Assembly: GCA_031291725.1 (NCBI GenBank)
Contig: JARLIM010000017.1
Coordinates: 62,001 to 126,000 of the forward strand
DNA length: 64,000 nt
Direction: 5' to 3'
Origin: Acetobacteraceae bacterium
GTDB lineage: Bacteria; Pseudomonadota; Alphaproteobacteria; Acetobacterales; Acetobacteraceae
Shown here: positions 59,868 to 64,000 of the stretch, one piece after another
How positions within the stretch are numbered: position 1 is the stretch's first letter
Layout of the letters: every line of letters starts with the position of its first letter
Notes under the pieces: generated by a model
Seen by the model: only the letters and a program-made list of their open reading frames with translations
Told to the model about the DNA's origin: nothing
The model's database searches: none
Program-made: the position numbers and the translations under genes

Positions 59868-60739
59868 CGCCGCGCCACCGCGTCAGGCGCCATGGCGGCG
59901 GCGAGCGCCATCAGCGCGGCCGTGGCGGGGGCGTCGGTGGCGTGGGTTTGAAAGCCGAAGCCCGCGCCTGCGCACAGATCGCCAATGGCAGCCCGTTGGG
60001 CGGCAAGCCGGGCGACATAGGCCGGGCGCAACTCCGCCACATTGGCCACCAACTCGGTCGGCCCACCCGCGATCGGCGCGAACAGCACGCGGCCTTCATA
60101 GGGCAGTGATTGCTCGGCCGGGTCGAGCACCTGCACCAGATGCGCCTGCACCGGGCGGGCGGCGAGGCCGGAGAGGCAGGCGGCGATCTCCTCCATCGGC
60201 GCCAGCATGTCGCCGACCAGCACCACATTGGCATAGCGCGGCAGCAGGGCGGCGTCGGGCATCGTCTCGCTGTCTGGCGTGGCCGCCAGCGTGGCGGCAA
60301 GGCGGGCGAGGCCGGCGCGGCCGGAGAATTCCGGCAAGCCGGGGGCAACCAACCGCACCCGCTCGCCCGCCCGCAGCAACAGCGCGGCCAAGGCCAGCAA
60401 CAGCACATCCGCCCGCGCCTGCTTGGTCTCGGCTCCCAGGGGCGACCGCCAGCGCATCCGCGCCCCGCAATCCCGCCACAGACAGATGGTCTGCGCCGCC
60501 TCCCACTCGGTTTGCCGCACATACAGCCGATCCGCCCGCGCCGATTGCCGCCAATCGATCTCGCGCGCGCTGTCGCCCGGTTGCGCCGCGCGGAATTGCC
60601 AGAACGAATCGCCTTGCCCCACCCGCCTGCGCCCATGCACGCCTTGGGCAACCGTGTTCGCCACGCGCTCGGCGGCCACCAGCAAGGGCGGCAATGTGGC
60701 GGCGAGGCTTTCGGCGCGGGTCAGCGTGGCCGCGTTCAT
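59864..60739 (-). CDS. DUF58 domain protein
   Basis: This 291-residue protein matches DUF58, partner of MoxR ATPases. The core motif is GRRRVGQGDSFWQFRAAQPGDSAREIDWRQSAR around residue 35, then YVRQTEWE. Partners with MoxR AAA+ ATPases in complexes thought to mature periplasmic or membrane enzymes. The ATG at 60739 overlaps the moxR stop. No signal peptide. Confidence 0.9.
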   Translation of the reverse strand: MNAATLTRAESLAATLPPLLVAAERVANTVAQGVHGRRRVGQGDSFWQFRAAQPGDSAREIDWRQSARADRLYVRQTEWEAAQTICLWRDCGARMRWRSPLGAETKQARADVLLLALAALLLRAGERVRLVAPGLPEFSGRAGLARLAATLAATPDSETMPDAALLPRYANVVLVGDMLAPMEEIAACLSGLAARPVQAHLVQVLDPAEQSLPYEGRVLFAPIAGGPTELVANVAELRPAYVARLAAQRAAIGDLCAGAGFGFQTHATDAPATAALMALAAAMAPDAVARR

Positions 60740-61743
60740 CCGATGCGGCTCACCAGCCGCGCAATCGTGCCCTTCAACGTCGCCCCTTCGGCCCGCGCGG
60801 TGAAGTTCAGCGCCATGCGATGCCGCAGCACAGCGGGGGCGAGGGCGGCGATGTCGTCCAGGCTGGGCGACAAACGCCCATCCAGCAACGCCCGCGCCCG
60901 GCTTGCCAGCATCAACGCCTGCGCCGCACGCGGTCCCGGCCCCCAAGCGACATGCCGGATAATCTCCTCGTCATCGCTGCTTTCCGGCCGGCCGCGGCGC
61001 ACCAGTTCCAGAATCGCCGTCACCACGCTCTCGCCCACCGGCAGACGGCGGATCAGGCTCTGCGCGGCCATCAGCTCCTCGGCGCTCAACACCTGCGACG
61101 GCAGCGCCTCCGGTGCCCCGGTGGTGGCCAGCAGCATCGCGCGCTCGGCGGCGAGCGTGGGATAGCGCACCTGGATTTCCAACAGAAAGCGATCCAACTG
61201 CGCTTCCGGCAGCGGATAGGTGCCTTCCTGCTCGATCGGGTTCTGCGTTGCCAGCACATGGAACGGACGCGGCAAGACATGCTCCACGCCGGCCACCGAC
61301 ACGCGGCCCTCCTGCATCGCCTGGAGCAGGGCCGATTGCGTGCGCGGCGAGGCGCGGTTGATCTCGTCGGCCATCAGCAATTGGCAGAACACCGGGCCGG
61401 GCAGGAACCGGAACGCGCGCCGACCGTCCGCGCCTTCTTCCAGCACCTCGCTGCCCAGGATATCGCCCGGCATCAGGTCGGGGGTGAACTGGATGCGCTT
61501 GCTCGCCAGCCCCAGCACCACCGCCATCGTCTCCACCAGCCGCGACTTGCCCAGGCCCGGCATGCCCACCAGCAACGCATGACCGCCGGAGAGCAGGGCG
61601 ATCAAGGCGAGTTCGATGGTGTCTTCCTGGCCGTGAATCGCGCGCCCGATCTCCGTGCGCACCATCTGCAACCGCCCACCGAGCGCCACGATATCGGCCA
61701 GCAGCGCGTCGGGGTTGGGCGGGGTAGGCTGGGCGAGGGTCAT
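60736..61743 (-). CDS. MoxR family AAA+ ATPase
   Basis: This 335-residue ATPase has Walker A GMPGLGKSR near residue 64, Walker B LLMADEINRA near 122, sensor 1 VLATQNPIEQEGTYPLPEAQLDRF, and a C-terminal lid. MoxR proteins act as chaperones for metal-centre insertion or complex assembly. It is the first gene of the minus-strand moxR-DUF58-DUF4159-VWA-tspO run and divergent from DUF1285. The ATG at 61743 is preferred; the frame extends five codons upstream. Confidence 0.95.
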   Translation of the reverse strand: MTLAQPTPPNPDALLADIVALGGRLQMVRTEIGRAIHGQEDTIELALIALLSGGHALLVGMPGLGKSRLVETMAVVLGLASKRIQFTPDLMPGDILGSEVLEEGADGRRAFRFLPGPVFCQLLMADEINRASPRTQSALLQAMQEGRVSVAGVEHVLPRPFHVLATQNPIEQEGTYPLPEAQLDRFLLEIQVRYPTLAAERAMLLATTGAPEALPSQVLSAEELMAAQSLIRRLPVGESVVTAILELVRRGRPESSDDEEIIRHVAWGPGPRAAQALMLASRARALLDGRLSPSLDDIAALAPAVLRHRMALNFTARAEGATLKGTIARLVSRIG

Positions 61744-61902
61744 ACGTGATCTCCACAACGCGGGTTGCGTGCATTCTGCGGCAGGACTCTGCGCGCGTCA
61801 CACAGAGATTGGCATCGAATCGCGTAACGCCACTTTCCGTGACCCCTATGCAATCCCTATATAAAGCTTCGATGACGGTCACACACCGTCCAAGGAACAG
61901 CG

Positions 61903-62538
61903 TTGAACGACGACAGTCACATCGATGGTCTGAGCAACGGGACGCCGCAAGGCGAACCATGCGCATTGCCGCGTTCCTGCACCAAGCCTGCGCTGGCGCG
62001 GCGCGAATGCGGGCCGCTGCCGTTTGTGATCAAGCGCGATTGCACCTGGCTCTATCGGGGCAGCGCGATCCGCCGCAAAGAGCTGGTTTGCCTGTTCTCC
62101 TCGGTGCTCAAGCGTGAGGCCGATGGCAGTTTCTGGCTGGAAACGCCCGCCGAACGTGGCCCGATTGAAGTGGAGGACGCGCCGTTCCTGGCCGTCGAAC
62201 TCGACTGGTCCGGCATCGGACGCGATCAGGTGCTCACCTTCCGCACCAATGTGGATCAGTTGATCTGCGCCGGTCCCGATCATCCGATTCGCATCGCGCA
62301 CGACATCCTGACCTGCGAACCGACGCCCTATCTGCACATCCGCGATGGCGAAGGCCGACTGCCGGTGGAGGCGCGGATCAGCCGGGCGGTGTATTACGAA
62401 CTCGTCGCCCTGGCCGAAACCGAGATCGTGCACGGCCGCACGATGGTGGGCGTGTGGAGCAACCGGCGCTTCTTCCCGTTGGGGGAGATGCCGTGCATGG
62501 ATGAGAACGGCGAATTCAGCGAGGATTGCGACTGCTAG
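61903..62538 (+). CDS. DUF1285 family protein
   Basis: This 211-residue cytosolic protein belongs to DUF1285; the conserved parts are IKRDCTWLYRGSAIRRKELVCLFSSVL, GFWLETPAERGPI-like FWLETPAERGPIEVEDAPF, and RISRAVYYELV. Function unknown. The start is a TTG at 61903 with a strong AAGGA 6 bases upstream. It overlaps the NUDIX gene by 13 bp. The DUF1285-NUDIX pair opposite moxR is a recurring alphaproteobacterial neighbourhood. Confidence 0.87.
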   Translation: MNDDSHIDGLSNGTPQGEPCALPRSCTKPALARRECGPLPFVIKRDCTWLYRGSAIRRKELVCLFSSVLKREADGSFWLETPAERGPIEVEDAPFLAVELDWSGIGRDQVLTFRTNVDQLICAGPDHPIRIAHDILTCEPTPYLHIRDGEGRLPVEARISRAVYYELVALAETEIVHGRTMVGVWSNRRFFPLGEMPCMDENGEFSEDCDC

Positions 62539-63176
62539 ACCATTCTGCCTTGGCCGATCCCGACAGCCTGCGCGCCCATTTGGTCGCCGCGCAGCAGCTG
62601 CCGCATGCGCCCGCTTTGCACCCGGAAGGGGATGACACGCGCGACGTCTCGCCCGGACCCTACACCCCGGCAGCGGTGCTGGTGGCGTTCGTGCTGGGGC
62701 CGCATCCCGGCGTGCTGCTCACCAAGCGCACCTCGCATCTGGCCAAACATGCGGGACAGGTCAGTTTTGCCGGGGGGCGGATCGATCCCGAGGATGCCAG
62801 CCCCGAAGCCGCCGCCATTCGCGAGGCGCGGGAGGAAATCGGCCTTGATCCCAATCTGATCGATATCATCGGCCGTCTGCCCGATTACATCACCGGCACA
62901 TCCTATCGCATCACCCCGGTGCTCGCCGTGCTGCCGCCCGGTCGGATGATGGATGATCTGGGGCTGTCCCTGTCGCCGGACGAGGTGGAGAGCGTGTTCG
63001 AGCTGAAGCTGGATGTGCTGCTCGACCCGGCCGCCCCCAAGCGCATGAAACTGCATTGGCGCGGACGTGATCGGCACTATTGGGAATTTCCACACCCGGA
63101 TTATCACATCTGGGGGGCAACGGCGGCGATTTTGGTGGGTTTGGCCGCTCGGCTACGAGCGGTTGCCAAATCGTAG
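62526..63176 (+). CDS. NUDIX hydrolase, CoA pyrophosphatase type
   Basis: This 216-residue hydrolase has the NUDIX box GxxxxxEx(7)REUxEExGU seen as GGRIDPEDASPEAAAIREAR plus EEIGL near residue 85. The CoA-specific upstream element (LLTKRTSHLAKHAGQVSFAGG) is also present, as in NudL/CoAse. It would cleave CoA and acyl-CoA to 4'-phosphopantetheine derivatives and 3',5'-ADP. The start TTG at 62526 lies inside the DUF1285 gene after a GAGG element, so translational coupling is likely. Confidence 0.9.
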   Translation: MRLLDHSALADPDSLRAHLVAAQQLPHAPALHPEGDDTRDVSPGPYTPAAVLVAFVLGPHPGVLLTKRTSHLAKHAGQVSFAGGRIDPEDASPEAAAIREAREEIGLDPNLIDIIGRLPDYITGTSYRITPVLAVLPPGRMMDDLGLSLSPDEVESVFELKLDVLLDPAAPKRMKLHWRGRDRHYWEFPHPDYHIWGATAAILVGLAARLRAVAKS

Positions 63177-63196
63177 GGTGGGATCCCACCAAAATC
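63128..63196. repeat. Inverted repeat at the NUDIX/response regulator convergence
   Basis: GATTTTGGTGGG (63128-63139) and its perfect complement CCCACCAAAATC (63185-63196) enclose 45 bp, and a 14-bp palindrome GGTGGGATCCCACC lies at 63177-63190. The element spans the end of the NUDIX gene and the stop of the response regulator gene, and could work as a bidirectional terminator. Confidence 0.5.
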
Positions 63197-63899
63197 ACCC
63201 CACCGTCGGGTCCAACCGATACCCACCGGCTTCGGTCAGCAGCAGTTTCAAATTGTTCGGATCGGCTTCGATCTTTTGGCGCAGGCGATAGATATGGGTC
63301 TCCAGCGTGTGCGTCGTCACCGCCGCGTTGTAGCCCCAGACCTCATTGAGCAGCACCTGACGCGGCACCGGGGTGGTGCCGTTGCGGTAGAGGAATTTGA
63401 GGATCGATGCCTCTTTTTCCGTCAACCGGATGCGCTTGTTGCGTGCCGGGTCTTGCAGCAGCTTCGCCGAGGGGCGGAAGACATACGGGCCGATGAGGAA
63501 GACCGCGTCTTCGCTGTTCTCGAAAATGCGCAATTGCGCGCGCAGCCGGGCGAGCAATTCGCCGAGGCGAAAGGGTTTGGCGATGTAGTCGTTGGCGCCG
63601 GAATCCAGCCCGCGCACCACATCGTTTTCCTCGCCCACGCCGGTGAGCATGATGATCGGCAATTTCAGCCCGCGATCGCGCAACTTCTTGCACAAATCGC
63701 GCCCGTCGCCATCCGGCAGGCCGACATCGAGAATCAGGGCATCGAAATGACTGTCGGCGGCGGCGATCAGTTTTTCTGCTTCGGCAATGGTGCCGGCTTC
63801 GGTGGCGGTAAATTCGCCATCGACCGTCAACTGCTCGGTCAGGGTGGACCGCAGGCTTAGATCATCGTCAACCAGAAGGATGGGGCGACCGCCCGACAT
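63195..63899 (-). CDS. OmpR/PhoB-type response regulator
   Basis: This 234-residue two-component regulator has a receiver domain with acidic pocket DDD (11-13), phospho-acceptor Asp58 (LILDVGLPDGDG), Thr87 and Lys109 (YIAKPF). The C-terminal winged-helix (residues about 135-230) has LTEKEASILKFLYRN, THTLETHIYRLRQKIEADP and GGYRLD. Cognate kinase not in the window. It converges on the NUDIX gene. The region 63900-64000 upstream shows no clear gene. Confidence 0.94.
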   Translation of the reverse strand: MSGGRPILLVDDDLSLRSTLTEQLTVDGEFTATEAGTIAEAEKLIAAADSHFDALILDVGLPDGDGRDLCKKLRDRGLKLPIIMLTGVGEENDVVRGLDSGANDYIAKPFRLGELLARLRAQLRIFENSEDAVFLIGPYVFRPSAKLLQDPARNKRIRLTEKEASILKFLYRNGTTPVPRQVLLNEVWGYNAAVTTHTLETHIYRLRQKIEADPNNLKLLLTEAGGYRLDPTVG

Positions 63900-64000
63900 A
63901 CCGTAATTCCTCTTTTAGCGCCCCGCGCACCCGACAGTGTCGGCTTTCAACCGCGTAGCCTGCCCCCCTGCATCTTGCAAGGCTGGCATGCCCATCGATA

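Noticed and set aside
59326..61749. 807-codon plus-strand ORF over the DUF4159, DUF58 and moxR genes
   Set aside because: It crosses three well-supported minus-strand genes and has no recognisable domain.

Overview
The window looks like a chromosomal segment of a GC-rich alphaproteobacterium, most likely order Rhodospirillales, family Acetobacteraceae. The clues are GcrA, a COQ9-family ubiquinone protein, SecB, the ctaD-ctaB-coxF-ctaG-ctaE-DUF983-SURF1-thrC-M16 gene order and the moxR/DUF58/DUF4159 cluster. The family assignment is inference from gene content; there is no rRNA gene in the window. Most genes are packed, with many 4-bp ATGA overlaps.

Layout. 1-1.9 kb: a fatty acid hydroxylase/sterol desaturase gene running off the left edge, with a YVTN beta-propeller gene. 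2.1-12.2 kb: a nitrogen-scavenging block. It holds the urea ABC transporter urtABCDE behind a clear sigma-54 promoter, convergent pxpBC, an isolated ureD without ureABC, and an amidase. 12.2-16 kb: rpsU with its terminator, COQ9, a PAS-GGDEF(degenerate)-EAL protein, small ORFs and tRNA-Ala(GGC). 16-18.5 kb: a copper operon (DUF2946, CopD-cytochrome c fusion, PCuAC chaperone). 18.5-25.4 kb: coaE-dnaQ, a frameshifted GIY-YIG gene between palindromic repeats, a solitary DNA methyltransferase with mltA and timA, a histidine phosphatase, secB, and an acetamidase/formamidase.

25.4-38 kb: the cell-cycle regulator gcrA, then the complete aa3-type cytochrome c oxidase operon with assembly factors, preceded by a perfect FNR/FixK box. 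Carboxypeptidase M32, thrC, an M16 protease and a TldE-like protease follow. 38-49 kb: membrane and Tim44-domain proteins, a D-aminopeptidase, a hybrid-sensor-like histidine kinase, lysR-trxB divergent from an Lrp regulator, a GT39 glycosyltransferase and a threonine dehydratase-like enzyme. 49-53.7 kb: motB-motA, an amidase and a divergent polysaccharide deacetylase. 53.8-64 kb: a long minus-strand cluster (moxR, DUF58, BatA/DUF4159, VWA-like, tspO, ankyrin), opposite DUF1285 and a CoA-type NUDIX hydrolase, then an OmpR-type response regulator.

I saw no phage, transposase, CRISPR array or defence island. The most notable signals are regulatory or structural: the sigma-54 urt promoter, paired dyads between pxpB and ureD, the FNR box before ctaC, four GANTC sites before gcrA, a dispersed palindromic repeat family, an RNA-strand-specific hairpin before coaE, and the one-base frameshift in the GIY-YIG gene.
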